DNA of 54,032 bases from Candidatus Cloacimonadota bacterium (GTDB lineage: Bacteria > Cloacimonadota > Cloacimonadia > Cloacimonadales > Cloacimonadaceae): assembly GCA_012522935.1 (NCBI GenBank), contig JAAYJN010000018.1, positions 1 through 54,032 of the forward strand. Direction: 5' to 3'. This document shows, piece by piece, positions 1 to 9,276 of the stretch (within the stretch, counting starts at the first letter, position 1; the number at the start of each line of letters is the position of its first letter). A program made the translations under genes and the position numbers. Below the pieces are notes generated by a model. That model saw nothing but the letters and a program-made list of their open reading frames with translations, did no database searches and was not told where the DNA came from.

Positions 1-8
1 TGATACAT

Positions 9-1673
9 TTACAGTTGCTCCAAGACCTCATTTTCCACTTCTGCGGCGAGGCTTTCACACTGTTTGATAATCTCCTGGGAGCGGGGAAGGATATCCGTCT
101 TGAAGGCTTCATCGGTGGAGCCTAACATATTGATGCGGATATTGTAATAAGCCGCTTTGGCTGCTGCCAGGGCTGTGAGACCAGCCACTCCGGCATCGCT
201 GAGGGCGTTACGATTGCCCACTTTGGCCACGTCTTTTGCCAGCTGCAGAGCTTCCAGGGAAATCTCAAGAGTGGCAAAGGGAACCATGATGGCATGCTGG
301 GTGGCTGCTTCGATGGCGGCATCACGCAGAATGATTTCTGCATCGGTCTTTTTGGGCAGGCGCATGGCATCCATCAGCGCATAGAAGGCATCGGTATCTT
401 TATCGATACACTCCAGGGAGCGCAGCTTGATATCCTGACCGATGGGTGCCAGACGGAGCACCTCTTCCTGAACCTCTTCATAGCCCTTTTTATCTACGGT
501 GAGATTGGAAACCATGCTGCAGAGGGCGCCGGACATGGAGGCACACAGGGCTGCCACGCTGCCGCCACCGGGGGCGGGGGAATCTGTGGAGAGCAGGTCT
601 GTAAACTCATCCAAACGCAGCCTGATGAGGCCGTCTTTGCGGGCGATGGCATATTCAATCACCTTTTTATCCAGATCAAAGGGAGCCAGCTCGGCAAGTC
701 CCATCGATTGGATGGCGGTATCCATGATCATCCTTTCCGGCCAGCCAGTGCTTTCATTCATCTTTGTAAGATAGTGCTTTCCGGCTTCCAAGAGCGCTGC
801 TTTGGGGATGAGCCCAACTAATTCGCTGCCGGTAACTTCCACGCCATTTTCACGTGCCAATTCACGCACCTTATCCAAGACGAGATGGGGAGGGGTGATC
901 TTGTAATTGGTGAGGTTGATGGAAATCTGGGCGCGGTCGTAACCATCTATATACCAGCCCACTGCCTTGCAATGGGAAAAGATGCCCGGCACGTTTACCC
1001 GTTTGCCATTGGCATCCCGGATGATCTTGCCGTTTTCATCGCGGGCAGCCCTGCCGCTTTCACGGATGCTGAGGGCGATATCGTGAGCTTTCTTTTTATC
1101 GCGGGTATTGAGGTTGATATTGTATGCAATGAGGAATTCACGGGCGGAGATGGCGGTGGCGCCGCTCTTGGCGTTGAAGGCATGGGGTCCAAAATCCGGC
1201 TTCCAAGCGGGGTCTTTTGCCTTTTCGGGCAAAGCCTCATACTCTCCACTGCGCACAGTGGCAAGGTTGCGCCATTCGGGCTTGTTAGCTGCTTCTTCGT
1301 AGAGATAGACGGGGATGCCCAGCTCTTTGCCCACGCGCTTGCCCAATTGGCGGGCATACTGGGCACACTCTTCCATGGTCATGCCGGAGATGGGGATAAA
1401 GGGGCAGACATCAGTGGCACCCATGCGGGGATGGGCTCCCTGGTGTTTGCTCATGTCTATCAGCTGGGCCGCTTTCTTAATTGCCAAAAATGCGGCTTCC
1501 ACCACGGCGTCGGGATTGCCAGCCATGGTGAAGACGGTACGGTTTGTATCGGCGCCAGGATCCACGTCCAAAAGCACCACGTTATTTACGGATCTGATTT
1601 CAGCGGCGATGGCATCCAAAACTGCCTGATCGCGTCCTTCGCTGAAGTTTGGGACACATTCCATTAACTTCAT
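9..1673 (-). CDS. ftcD: Glutamate formimidoyltransferase / formimidoyl-THF cyclodeaminase (bifunctional)
   Basis: This 554-residue protein moves the formimino group of N-formimino-glutamate to tetrahydrofolate and then deaminates it to methenyl-THF, ending histidine degradation in the cytoplasm. The N-terminal transferase half (about 1-300) starts with MECVPNFSEGRD and carries the HQGAHPRMGATDVCPF signature with the family's catalytic histidine. The cyclodeaminase half (about 345-545) begins near LDEFTDLLSTDSPAPGGGS, a typical FTCD_C start. Length and domain order match the fused vertebrate-type enzyme, whereas many bacteria have separate proteins. The start at 1673 has GAGG five bases upstream. 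It is the last gene of a minus-strand run, 9 bp after the CNNM gene. hutI at 35.9 kb makes its substrate precursor; hutH and hutU are not in this window. Confidence 0.95.
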   Translation of the reverse strand: MKLMECVPNFSEGRDQAVLDAIAAEIRSVNNVVLLDVDPGADTNRTVFTMAGNPDAVVEAAFLAIKKAAQLIDMSKHQGAHPRMGATDVCPFIPISGMTMEECAQYARQLGKRVGKELGIPVYLYEEAANKPEWRNLATVRSGEYEALPEKAKDPAWKPDFGPHAFNAKSGATAISAREFLIAYNINLNTRDKKKAHDIALSIRESGRAARDENGKIIRDANGKRVNVPGIFSHCKAVGWYIDGYDRAQISINLTNYKITPPHLVLDKVRELARENGVEVTGSELVGLIPKAALLEAGKHYLTKMNESTGWPERMIMDTAIQSMGLAELAPFDLDKKVIEYAIARKDGLIRLRLDEFTDLLSTDSPAPGGGSVAALCASMSGALCSMVSNLTVDKKGYEEVQEEVLRLAPIGQDIKLRSLECIDKDTDAFYALMDAMRLPKKTDAEIILRDAAIEAATQHAIMVPFATLEISLEALQLAKDVAKVGNRNALSDAGVAGLTALAAAKAAYYNIRINMLGSTDEAFKTDILPRSQEIIKQCESLAAEVENEVLEQL

Positions 1674-1682
1674 GATTTACCT

Positions 1683-2939
1683 CTATGTGTTTATTTTATG
1701 AATCTTTACTTTGACAATCTTCTTGTTTGTGGCTTGCAATACCTGGATGCGATAATGCGGCACGGAAATCACCTGCCCCTGATGAGGGATGCGCTCCAGC
1801 CTGTCCAAGATGAGCCCCGCGATGGTCTCATAATCACCATCCGGCAGCTCTATCTGATATTCATCTGCCAGATAATCTATCTCCACATCCGCCTGAGCCA
1901 GCCAGGTATTGGGTGAGATCTGTTCCACCTCGGGTTTGTCTTCCTCGGTGTCATATTCGTCCTCAATATCGCCCACAATCTCTTCCAGAATGTCTTCAAT
2001 GGTCACGATTCCCGCCGTGCCCCCATAGGAATCCACGATGATGGCCATGGTACGCCGCTTCTTTAGCATCTCTTTGAGCAAGATATCCAAATCCATGCTT
2101 TCCGGAGCAAAATAGGGCTCGTGAACCAATTGCCCGGCGGTCATACCGGTGGCGTCCTGCACCTTGAGGATGTCATAAATAATGAGCACACCCACGATGT
2201 CATCCAGGTTTTGCCCGGAGACGGGATAGCGGGTGAAGCCCTCCTCACGGGCAATGGCAAGGGCTTCCTCGATGGACGCCTGGGCAGGGATTGCCACGAT
2301 ATCCGTGCGCGGCACCATCACGTTGCGCGCCTCCTGCTCCTTAAATTCCAGCGCATCCTCGATCATATCCATCTGAGGCTGCTCTTCCGGTGCGCTCTGG
2401 GTCTGGGACAGCAAGAACGCCAGATCGTCACGGGTGAGATAATTGAAATCTGCCTTGGCATCCAGCTTTAGCAGCTTGCGCAATGCCAGATTGAGGCGGC
2501 TGACCGCTGCCACGAGGGGCTTGAAAAGATAAAAGAAGAAGAGTAGAATGGGGAAAAACTTTGGCACCAGGCTGTCGGCATGGTCGCGGAAGATGGCCTT
2601 GGGAACTATTTCCCCAAAGCTGAGCACTATCAAACCCACCACCAAAGCACTGTATTTGGCAGGCAGATAGGGGGAATTGATGCGGTGTACCATGTAGGTG
2701 CTAAGGGCGGCGATAAGCACACTCATGATGTTGTTGCCGATGAGGGTGGTTCCCAAAAAGTGATCTGGCTGCTTTACAAAAGCCAGGATGCGGGCAGATT
2801 GGCGGTCTTTCCTCGCCTTACGCTCCAATTCTATCAGATTGAGAGACATCATCCCCGTCTCTATCCCCGCAAACATAAAACCCAGTGCCAGCAGCAGGAA
2901 AAGCGCCACACTGATCATAATATAACCAGAGAGAGACAT
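1683..2939 (-). CDS. CNNM/CorC-type membrane transporter with CBS pair (HlyC/CorC family)
   Basis: 418 residues. The N-terminal DUF21/CNNM membrane domain (about 1-180) has hydrophobic segments near 8-28, 85-115 and 125-150. It is followed by a CBS domain pair (about 200-325, including VMVPRTDIVAIP and YGGTAGIVTIEDILEEIVGDI) and a C-terminal CorC_HlyC domain (about 335-415). Family members are linked to magnesium or cobalt export or sensing; the older 'hemolysin' label has little support. The substrate cannot be read from sequence. The start codon directly follows the prfA stop, so translation is probably coupled. Full length, with no visible defect. Confidence 0.9.
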   Translation of the reverse strand: MSLSGYIMISVALFLLLALGFMFAGIETGMMSLNLIELERKARKDRQSARILAFVKQPDHFLGTTLIGNNIMSVLIAALSTYMVHRINSPYLPAKYSALVVGLIVLSFGEIVPKAIFRDHADSLVPKFFPILLFFFYLFKPLVAAVSRLNLALRKLLKLDAKADFNYLTRDDLAFLLSQTQSAPEEQPQMDMIEDALEFKEQEARNVMVPRTDIVAIPAQASIEEALAIAREEGFTRYPVSGQNLDDIVGVLIIYDILKVQDATGMTAGQLVHEPYFAPESMDLDILLKEMLKKRRTMAIIVDSYGGTAGIVTIEDILEEIVGDIEDEYDTEEDKPEVEQISPNTWLAQADVEIDYLADEYQIELPDGDYETIAGLILDRLERIPHQGQVISVPHYRIQVLQATNKKIVKVKIHKINT

Positions 2940-4007
2940 TTAGCTGTTTACCTTCTCGCTTTGCCAAGCTATCCTGAGCGCCTGCACAAAGTCTTCAATA
3001 TTTCCTGTCAAAAAACCATCAAGGTTGTAGCTTGTCAAGTTAATTCTATGATCTGTTACTCGTGATTGAGGAAAGTTGTAGGTGCGGATCTTGTCCGAAC
3101 GGTCGCCCGTATTCACCTGAGCCTTGCGAGAGCGCGCCATTTCTTCTTCCTGACGCTGAATCTCTGCATCCAACAGCCGGGAACGCAATACCTTCAGCGC
3201 CTTGGCTTTGTTTTTGATTTGAGACTTTTCATCCTGACAGGTCACCACCAGCCCCGTGGGAATATGGGTGATGCGCACGGCGGAATCCGTGGTATTCACG
3301 CTTTGTCCGCCATGCCCGCTGCTGCGATAGACGTCTATGCGCAGATCGGCATCGCTGATATCGATATCAATGTCTTCGGCTTCGGGCAGCACTGCCACGC
3401 TCACGGCGGAGGTGTGGATGCGTCCACCGGATTCTGTGACGGGGATGCGCTGCACACGATGCACTCCGCTTTCAAAGCGCATCAGCCCATAGGCTTCCTT
3501 GCCACTGAGGAGAAAGATGATTTCCTTATAGCCGCCCAAGCCGGTTTCATTGAGGCTAAGCGTTTGCAGCTTCCAACCCTTGGATTCCGCATAATAGCCA
3601 TACATGCGAAAGAGGTCTGCGGCAAAGAGCGCCGCCTCTTCCCCACCCGTTCCGGCGCGGATCTCGATGATGGCGTTTTTATCGTCATTGGGATCCCGCG
3701 GGATCAGCAGCTGGCGAAGCTTGTCTTCACATATCTGGAGGTCTTCCGCCAAACGCTGGATTTCCTCCCGTGCCAGGGCCACCAGCTCTGCATCCTTCTC
3801 GTTTTCAAGCATTTCCTGCGCCTCACGCTGTTCCTCTTCCAAAGCCTGATATCGTTGCCAGGCGTCATCGATCTCGCTGAGTTCGTTATAGCGGCGCATC
3901 AAATCGCGATAGCTGCGCGCATCTGCCATCAAGCTGGTATCCGATACCTTGTCGGAAAGCTCTGCCAGCTCCCTGGCTAACATATCCAGCTTGTCTTTGG
4001 GGATCAT
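2940..4007 (-). CDS. prfA: Peptide chain release factor 1
   Basis: Class I release factor that reads UAA and UAG stop codons and triggers peptidyl-tRNA hydrolysis on the ribosome. The 355-residue length is normal. The catalytic GGQ sits at 233-235 inside [18 protein letters not shown], the RF1/RF2 signature. The fragment [18 protein letters not shown] just before it is RF1-type. The gene overlaps the DUF1385 gene by four bases (ATGA) and abuts the CNNM gene, so the three are almost certainly co-transcribed. The rpmE-DUF1385-prfA order is common in bacteria. The methyltransferase gene prmC, often next to prfA, is not adjacent here. Confidence 0.97.
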   Translation of the reverse strand: MIPKDKLDMLARELAELSDKVSDTSLMADARSYRDLMRRYNELSEIDDAWQRYQALEEEQREAQEMLENEKDAELVALAREEIQRLAEDLQICEDKLRQLLIPRDPNDDKNAIIEIRAGTGGEEAALFAADLFRMYGYYAESKGWKLQTLSLNETGLGGYKEIIFLLSGKEAYGLMRFESGVHRVQRIPVTESGGRIHTSAVSVAVLPEAEDIDIDISDADLRIDVYRSSGHGGQSVNTTDSAVRITHIPTGLVVTCQDEKSQIKNKAKALKVLRSRLLDAEIQRQEEEMARSRKAQVNTGDRSDKIRTYNFPQSRVTDHRINLTSYNLDGFLTGNIEDFVQALRIAWQSEKVNS

Positions 4008-4975
4008 TGCTGGATTTCCTGCACGTTATGCTGGCTATAATCCATATCCAGGGCGGCTTTCATCGCCACCAAAGCGGTTTCCACCATATCATCATCCGGC
4101 GGCTGGGTGGTGATCCTCTGCAGTGCCATGCCGGGGATGGTCATCAGCTTCACCAGGGGGTGGGAGAGGTTTTTGCCGCTGAAGCGCAACACCTCATAGC
4201 TGAGACCGGAGACAATGGGGATCAAAAGCAGGTGATAGCCCAGGCGTATCAGCATGGGAACGCTATCCTTGATGATGAATGCCGAAACCAGCGTGTCTGT
4301 GATGGAGAAAAAGAGGATGGAGACCAGGAGCACGAAAAACATGAAGCTGGTGCCACAGCGGGGATGGAGGGTGGTATTGCTCTGGATGGAGGCTATCTCC
4401 AGGGGCATATCCTTTTCGTATGCATTCACGTTTTTGTGTTCTGCTCCATGATAACGGAAGAGCCGCTTCACGTCCTTCATCAGGCTGATCAGCCATACAT
4501 ACAGCACAAAGAAGACGATGCGGATCACGCCGGCAAAGAGATTGAAATAAAAATCCTGCCGTCCCAATTGCATCCAATCTGCCAGCTTATAGGGCAGGAA
4601 GCCAAAGAGCAGAAACGCCAAGCCAAAGGCAAATACATAGCTCAGGATATCCATCAGCTTCCCCATAAAGGTGGATTGCTTTTTTACCTCTTTGCCCCCT
4701 TCCTCTGCCTCTGCTACCAGATCCAGCTCATAGCGATTGGCAGACAGGGTGAGGGTGCCAAAACCGATCTTCATCATCTCGATCAAGTTCACAAAACCGC
4801 GCAGGATGGGAAATCCCAACGCCTTCACGCGGGTGGTGATGCTGGTGAAGGGCTGCTTAAATAGCTCTATCGTGCCGTCTTTGCGCCTAATGGCGGTGGC
4901 AAGCTTATCCGGACCGCGCATCATCACGCCTTCGATCACGGCTTGTCCGCCCACGTATATTTCTTTCTTTTCCAT
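4004..4975 (-). CDS. DUF1385 family integral membrane protein (YqhQ-like)
   Basis: 323 residues that begin with [18 protein letters not shown], the hallmark of the DUF1385/YqhQ family. At least four hydrophobic helices are visible between about residues 115 and 270. A conserved central motif contains YHGAEHKN and [10 protein letters not shown], whose His and Cys residues resemble a metal site; that last point is inference. The function is unknown; members often sit beside rpmE and prfA, as here. The stop overlaps the prfA start by four bases. It lies after a terminator downstream of rpmE, so it probably has its own promoter in 4976-5034. Confidence 0.88.
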   Translation of the reverse strand: MEKKEIYVGGQAVIEGVMMRGPDKLATAIRRKDGTIELFKQPFTSITTRVKALGFPILRGFVNLIEMMKIGFGTLTLSANRYELDLVAEAEEGGKEVKKQSTFMGKLMDILSYVFAFGLAFLLFGFLPYKLADWMQLGRQDFYFNLFAGVIRIVFFVLYVWLISLMKDVKRLFRYHGAEHKNVNAYEKDMPLEIASIQSNTTLHPRCGTSFMFFVLLVSILFFSITDTLVSAFIIKDSVPMLIRLGYHLLLIPIVSGLSYEVLRFSGKNLSHPLVKLMTIPGMALQRITTQPPDDDMVETALVAMKAALDMDYSQHNVQEIQQ

Positions 4976-5034
4976 AATATTAAACCTCTGTGTGATAGGG
5001 AGTTAGCCTAAATATCCATGTTTTATCCACATAG

Positions 5035-5080
5035 TAAAAAAACGCCATCATCCTCTTGGATTGGGATCAATGGCGTTTTG
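5035..5080 (-). terminator. Rho-independent terminator of rpmE
   Basis: On the minus strand the arms AAAACGCCAT (5070-5079) and ATGGCGTTTT (5039-5048) form a perfect stem, followed by more T residues to about 5035. It starts 14 bp past the rpmE stop and separates rpmE from the DUF1385-prfA genes. Confidence 0.85.
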
Positions 5081-5093
5081 ATGGTTAAAGCGT

Positions 5094-5303
5094 CTATTTG
5101 TCGCTATTAAGATTGTATTTGCGGTTGAATTTCTCCACGCGTCCGGCGGTATCCATTATCTTCTGCTTGCCGGTGTAATAAGGGTGGCAAACGGTGCAGA
5201 TATCAACCTGCAATTCGCCCTTTGTGGAGCGCGTCTCGAAGGTGTTTCCACAGGCGCAACGCACTGTCACAGGCTCGTATTTGGGGTGAATTCCCTGTTT
5301 CAT
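5094..5303 (-). CDS. rpmE: 50S ribosomal protein L31 (zinc-binding type)
   Basis: 69-residue ribosomal protein L31 of the large subunit. The opening [12 protein letters not shown] and the segment [16 protein letters not shown] are typical of the family. Four cysteines (16, 18, 36, 39) form the CxC...CxxC zinc site, so this is the zinc-containing C+ paralog that zinc-starved cells often replace with a C- form. No second rpmE is seen here. GGAG precedes the start, a clear promoter lies at 5342-5370, and a hairpin terminator follows the gene, so it looks monocistronic. Confidence 0.97.
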   Translation of the reverse strand: MKQGIHPKYEPVTVRCACGNTFETRSTKGELQVDICTVCHPYYTGKQKIMDTAGRVEKFNRKYNLNSDK

Positions 5304-5341
5304 TTATCTATCTCCTTAGGATAATTACAAGTATTTGGCAC

Positions 5342-5370
5342 CATATTTTTGAATGCCCTCTGGCTGTCAA
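5342..5370 (-). promoter_or_regulatory. Sigma70-like promoter of rpmE
   Basis: On the minus strand, TTGACA (5365-5370), a 17-bp spacer and AATATG (5342-5347) lie about 40 bp before the rpmE start. Predicted transcription start is near 5335. The same -35, spacing and -10 occur before lepB. Confidence 0.65.
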
Positions 5371-5426
5371 TTGATTTCTGCACAAGACGCTGTCAATCAC
5401 TCTTTCCTGCCACCCATATCTCCCAC

Positions 5427-5455
5427 TTGTCAAATGGGTGATTGTGATTTATATT
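5427..5455 (+). promoter_or_regulatory. Sigma70-like promoter of wrbA
   Basis: TTGTCA (5427-5432), a 17-bp spacer and TATATT (5450-5455). Predicted start near 5462 leaves a leader of about 29 bases that contains TAGGAG before the wrbA ATG at 5491. It is divergent from the rpmE promoter. Confidence 0.7.
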
Positions 5456-5490
5456 GTAAATAGATTACTAAAACATATAGGAGAACTACC

Positions 5491-6102
5491 ATGAAGGTAC
5501 TCATATTAATACATTCGATCCGTGGACATATCTATCGTATGGCAAAGGCCGTTGCCGAGGGCGTAAAGCAGGTGGACGGCGTGGAAGTGGAAATCAAGCG
5601 CGTTCCAGAACAGATCAGCCCGGAAGTGTTGGAACAAATTGGAGCAGGACCCGCACAACGTGAAATGGCAGACGTTCCCATCGCCACTTTGGACGACCTC
5701 GTAGCCGCAGACGGCATCATCTTTGGCACGGGAACCCGCTTTGGCAATATGAGCTCACAGATGAAGAGCTTTTTGGATCAGAGCGGAGGCCTGTGGGCAA
5801 AAGGATCCTTGGTGGGAAAGGTAGGCAGCGTGTTCACCTCATCTGCCACCCAGCACGGCGGCCAGGAAACCACCATTGTTAGCTTTCACATGGTGTTGAT
5901 GCATCATGGAATGGTAGTGGTGGGCTTGCCCTACAGCTTCCAAGGACAATCCTCAATGGATGATATCACCGGAGGCTCCCCCTACGGAGCATCCACCATC
6001 ACCGGCGGCAATGGCAAACGCATGCCCAGCCCCAACGAACTGGATGGCGCCCGATACCAAGGGGAACACGTGGCCAAGATCGTGAAGAAACTATTTGCCT
6101 GA
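5491..6102 (+). CDS. wrbA: NAD(P)H:quinone oxidoreductase, WrbA family
   Basis: 203-residue flavodoxin-fold enzyme that transfers two electrons from NAD(P)H to quinones through FMN, avoiding semiquinone radicals in the cytoplasm. The FMN phosphate loop is at the N-terminus ([19 protein letters not shown]). The signature [20 protein letters not shown] with following GGLW lies near residues 75-100. Later [12 protein letters not shown] is also WrbA-like. Length is typical. It stands alone, with its own promoter and a strong terminator just downstream. The first residues of the phosphate loop (SIRGHI) differ somewhat from the usual S-x-Y/T-GH form. Confidence 0.93.
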   Translation: MKVLILIHSIRGHIYRMAKAVAEGVKQVDGVEVEIKRVPEQISPEVLEQIGAGPAQREMADVPIATLDDLVAADGIIFGTGTRFGNMSSQMKSFLDQSGGLWAKGSLVGKVGSVFTSSATQHGGQETTIVSFHMVLMHHGMVVVGLPYSFQGQSSMDDITGGSPYGASTITGGNGKRMPSPNELDGARYQGEHVAKIVKKLFA

Positions 6103-6124
6103 TGGCAGATTGCATATAAAAATG

Positions 6125-6165
6125 AAGCAAGGCAGCGGGATAACCTCGTTGCCTTGCTTTTTTTG
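6125..6165 (+). terminator. Rho-independent terminator of wrbA
   Basis: Perfect 10-bp stem AAGCAAGGCA (6125-6134) / TGCCTTGCTT (6150-6159) with a 15-base loop, followed by T residues to 6164. It starts 22 bp after the wrbA stop. Confidence 0.9.
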
Positions 6166-6181
6166 TTTATATAAGGGAGTG

Positions 6182-7264
6182 TTAATTAGCTGTTCTGCAG
6201 AGGCGGAAGCCCAAATTGACGTATTCGTCGGTCGCGTTGTTCATGCTCCGATCGGATATAACGCAGACGTAGGCATAGTCGCTCCAGCTACCGCCGCGAC
6301 TCATACGGAAGGACCCGCTGCTTGCACCATGAGGATCCGTCTGGTCCTCGCCAGGATAATAATCATATATATCCCAACACCATTCCCAAACGTTACCGGT
6401 CATATCATAAATGCCCAGCTCATTGGGAGCCTTGGTGCCTACGGCATGGGTCGTGGATCCGGAATTATTGGAATACCAAGCAACATCACCAATATTATTA
6501 CTTCCAGAATAGGTATAGCCCTGAGATTGATTACCGCCCTTGGCTGCAAACATCCATTCCATCTCCGTGGGCAAGCGATATCCATTGGCTGTCCAATCAC
6601 ATGAAATATTAGTATGGTTTTCATCGTTGCTATTCCAGCCGGAGGGCCAATTGTCAGGATTACTGTCATAAGTATCGTAGCTATAGCAAGGCGTCAAGCT
6701 TTCCATGATACTGCGCCGATTGCAGTATTCAATAGCGTTAAACCAGGATACTTGCTCCACAGGATGATTGGGATTACCAGCAAGAAAGGAAGGATTAGTT
6801 CCCATTACCGCTGCATACTCCGCCTGGGTAAGCTCATACTTGCCCATATACAAACTGGATACCGTCACATTGGAAGTGCCATTGTGGAAGGTACCGCCGG
6901 CAACGTAAACGAAGCCCGCGGGTGTGATGACATACTCCGCCTCTGCAATCTCTGAAGGCAGCCAGTTTTCCTTATAGGCACGTGCTTTGAGGGTGGCATT
7001 GCTATCGATAACTACGGGAGAGGTATAGAGCATAGAGCTCTCATCAGGATCGTTGCCATCAAGGCTGTAATAGATGCTTGCCCCCGGGGTGGCACAGGAA
7101 ATACTCACTGTTTGATCTTCCGTATAGAACCCTGCGGGAAGGTTAAAGGTTGGTTTGGCAACGGTTTGTACGTCAGGTTCAGTCGTCTTCTTATTGCAAC
7201 TAAATGTCATCAATACCAACGCAAGTAAAATAAAAACTGAAATAAGGGTTTTAGTGCGTTTCAT
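6182..7264 (-). CDS. Lipoprotein with chitobiase C-terminal-like and formylglycine-enzyme-like (SUMF1) domains
   Basis: 360 residues. A hydrophobic signal ends at TFSC (Cys23), so it is probably a lipoprotein, although the lipobox is not canonical. Residues about 38-112 look like the CHB_HEX_C domain (ASIYYSLDGNDPD, ATLKARAYKENWLPS). Residues about 113-360 are a SUMF1 fold: GKYELTQAEYAAVMG, NGYRLPTEMEWMFAAKGG, GIYDMTGNVWEWCWD, and terminal NLGFRLCR. The two active-site cysteines of true formylglycine-generating enzymes are not obvious in the RGGSWSDYAYVCVISDRS region, so a catalytic role is doubtful and a binding or structural role is more likely (inference). AAAGGAG precedes the start. The gene lies 31 bp after a broken caspase-like gene. 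Confidence 0.85.
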   Translation of the reverse strand: MKRTKTLISVFILLALVLMTFSCNKKTTEPDVQTVAKPTFNLPAGFYTEDQTVSISCATPGASIYYSLDGNDPDESSMLYTSPVVIDSNATLKARAYKENWLPSEIAEAEYVITPAGFVYVAGGTFHNGTSNVTVSSLYMGKYELTQAEYAAVMGTNPSFLAGNPNHPVEQVSWFNAIEYCNRRSIMESLTPCYSYDTYDSNPDNWPSGWNSNDENHTNISCDWTANGYRLPTEMEWMFAAKGGNQSQGYTYSGSNNIGDVAWYSNNSGSTTHAVGTKAPNELGIYDMTGNVWEWCWDIYDYYPGEDQTDPHGASSGSFRMSRGGSWSDYAYVCVISDRSMNNATDEYVNLGFRLCRTAN

Positions 7265-7295
7265 GATATACTCCTTTATTAACCAGATTAGCTAT

Positions 7296-7568
7296 TTATA
7301 CGTAATCTCTTTGTATAGTCTGAACTGCATTTTGTTTGGTTTGAAAGGTTGGTGTAAATTCCAGATTGCGGCGATTGAGATCAGTCTTCACTGTGGTTTC
7401 AAAGCCCAGATTCCTGAGCAGGGTGCCCACAGCCCGAGCATCATTGACCGGGTTTTTGAGCCGCCCTTCCGTGTAATTGGCATTACCGATTACCAGAGCA
7501 CGCCGCTCCGCCCCTGCAAAAACTACAATGGAAAACAGTGCAGTTAATAGCAATATCCTTTTTAACAT
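7296..7568 (-). pseudogene. Truncated caspase-like (peptidase C14) protein with signal peptide
   Basis: 90 residues from the ATG at 7568, chosen because GAGGAG lies about 10 bases upstream and a signal peptide follows (MLKRILLLTALFSIVVFAGA). The mature part begins ERRALVIGNANY...GRLKNPVNDARAVGTLLRNLGF, the first strand and helix of caspase-domain proteins. After LNRRNLE the resemblance stops and 20 unrelated residues lead to a stop. The catalytic His and Cys regions are missing. I read this as the surviving 5' end of a longer gene, possibly one that was joined to a SUMF1 domain like the next gene. It could still make a small secreted protein. Confidence 0.7.
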
Positions 7569-8051
7569 AAACCGTCTCCTCATAAACGGACTTCTCGGAA
7601 TACGCACACATATACAGGGCTTCAGCCAAGCCTCACCTGCAACATGAGCGCATCCGTATTCACGATTCTTTATATATACTTACAACAAAAACAAATCTAA
7701 TTACAATCATTATTCCCGATTTGATTGTGTCAAGCAAAACCTGTTTTCATGCCTCGCATCCACCTCATTCTATGGGCTTCTTAAGATTTATTACTACGCA
7801 TTCCTGCAGACGTGGATGCCTCCTTCCCTATGAGATGTGGTTGTGATGCCGTTGCCTCTCCCAGCGAATTGCTGGGTATCGCAACGGCATCACAAGCGCA
7901 TCTAATAAGAGACAAGCTGGAAAGCTCGATTAAAAAATGAGGGAGGATTGCTAAAATCGCAAAATAGTTCTTGACAGAAACCCCAGCACTGTATTAGTTG
8001 ACCACAACACCGACGCAGCACCACGGTGCAAAGCCTAAAATGAGGTAGTAT
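7569..8051 (+). other. Gene-free stretch with a palindromic repeat and a possible promoter
   Basis: No convincing gene here. It holds the palindromic element at 7833-7908 and a TTGACA at 7971-7976. A TATTAG at 7992 lies only 15 bp from that TTGACA, so the promoter for the GntR gene at 8052 is tentative. The left half is AT-rich and otherwise featureless. Confidence 0.6.
7833..7908 (+). repeat. Palindromic dispersed repeat, family 1, copy 1
   Basis: A long imperfect hairpin. The outer stem TGTGATGCCGTTGC (7842-7855) pairs perfectly with 7881-7894, and the inner stem CCCAGC (7860-7865) pairs with GCTGGG (7871-7876) around a 5-base loop. A second copy, inverted and differing at only a few positions, lies at 21103-21178. 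It resembles REP-like or non-autonomous elements; no transposase is nearby. Confidence 0.85.
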
Positions 8052-8426
8052 ATGAAAATCTTTAACGATGATTCGCCCCTGTATCTGCAGCTTCGCAGGC
8101 ACATTGAAGAGCTGATCCTGGAGCGTCATCTTCAGGACGGGCAGGTCATCCCTTCCATCAGGGTGATGTCTGCAGATTATGGAGTGAACCCCCTCACGGT
8201 GTCCAACGCTCTGGGCGCCCTGGTGGAGGAGGGGATTTTGTACAAAAAGCGCGGAGTGGGGATTTTCGTGGCATCCGGTGCGCGTTCTGCCATCATCGCA
8301 GCACGGGCACAGGATTTTATAGCCACCCAGCTTCAATCCACGCTCATCAAGGCGCGCCAGTTGGATATTCCCAAAGACGCAGTCACAAAATTATTAAACG
8401 AAACCTATGGAGGTAGCGATGTCTGA
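8052..8426 (+). CDS. GntR-family transcriptional regulator (YtrA-like)
   Basis: 124 residues. The N-terminal winged helix-turn-helix (about 8-75: PLYLQLRRHIEELIL, IPSIRVMSADYGVNPLTVSNAL, EEGILYKKRGVGIFV) is GntR type. Only a short helical tail follows, without a large ligand domain, which is the YtrA subfamily pattern. Such regulators usually repress the ABC transporter in their own operon. Here the ATPase gene overlaps the end of this gene by 8 bp, which fits. GAGGTAG lies before the ATG. The inducer is unknown. Confidence 0.92.
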   Translation: MKIFNDDSPLYLQLRRHIEELILERHLQDGQVIPSIRVMSADYGVNPLTVSNALGALVEEGILYKKRGVGIFVASGARSAIIAARAQDFIATQLQSTLIKARQLDIPKDAVTKLLNETYGGSDV

Positions 8427-9276
8427 CGCTTTTTATCAGATCAGTAATTTGGACAAGTACTACGGCAAATTCCAAGCTTTGGATGCCGTTGATTTACAGC
8501 TTTCCCAAGGCAAGATTATCGGGCTTTTGGGTAAAAACGGCGCGGGAAAATCCACCCTCATGCGCTGTATGTTAGGCTTTTTATCCTTTAATGGACAGAT
8601 CAGCTTCGATGGCCATCCCATCAAGCGGCATGACATGCGCATCTTTGAGAACGTGGCATTTATCCCGGACGTGAGCGGCTTGGATGATCGCCTCACCGTA
8701 CAGCAAACCATAGCATATGTGCGTGGGTTAAATCCGGGATGGAACCAGCCTTTGGCAGAAAAGCTACTCGCCATCAGCCATCTGCCTCTCAACAAGAAGG
8801 TGGGCAAGCTTTCCAAAGGCATGAAGACCAAGCTCTATCTGCTGGTCACCCTGGCGTTGGATATCCGCTATCTGCTGTTGGATGAACCTACCCTGGGCTT
8901 GGATATCGTATTTCGCAAGGAGTTTTTCCACACCATCTTGGGCGAGTTTTTCACCCCGGAAAAGGGTATCCTGATCTCCACTCACCAGGTGGAAGAGGTG
9001 GAGGATATCCTGCATGAGGTGGTGATTATTGATCAGGGGCGCATCCTGCTGCATGAGGATGTGGAATCCCTCAAATCCCGCTTTCGGATTGTGAGCCTCC
9101 CCGAAGAGCGCGCACAGGAGATATATCAATACCAGCCGCGCAATGTTTCCCGCACTTTGGGCTTTGTGAGCGCCGTGTTGGATTCCTCCCTCGAATTCAC
9201 CGATGCCAGATATTCCCGCGCCAATCTGGCTGATATCTTTGTGGCGCTGGTAGGAGCTAATAATGAAGCAATTTAA
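8419..9276 (+). CDS. ABC transporter ATP-binding protein
   Basis: 285 residues from the ATG at 8419, which has GGAGGT just upstream; an in-frame ATG at 8407 has no such site. Walker A is GKNGAGKST, Walker B is LLLDEPTLGLD, and the H-loop is STHQVEEVED. The signature is LSKGMKTKL instead of LSGGQ, common in ABC-2-type and YtrB-like exporters. It powers the permease encoded next and is probably repressed by the GntR protein. The cargo (peptide, antibiotic or lipid) cannot be told from sequence. Confidence 0.93.
   Translation: MSDAFYQISNLDKYYGKFQALDAVDLQLSQGKIIGLLGKNGAGKSTLMRCMLGFLSFNGQISFDGHPIKRHDMRIFENVAFIPDVSGLDDRLTVQQTIAYVRGLNPGWNQPLAEKLLAISHLPLNKKVGKLSKGMKTKLYLLVTLALDIRYLLLDEPTLGLDIVFRKEFFHTILGEFFTPEKGILISTHQVEEVEDILHEVVIIDQGRILLHEDVESLKSRFRIVSLPEERAQEIYQYQPRNVSRTLGFVSAVLDSSLEFTDARYSRANLADIFVALVGANNEAI

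Noticed and set aside
5023-5031. Perfect DnaA-box-like TTATCCACA, also inside glyA and hutI
   Set aside because: Single scattered boxes without clustering or an AT-rich unwinding region do not make an origin.
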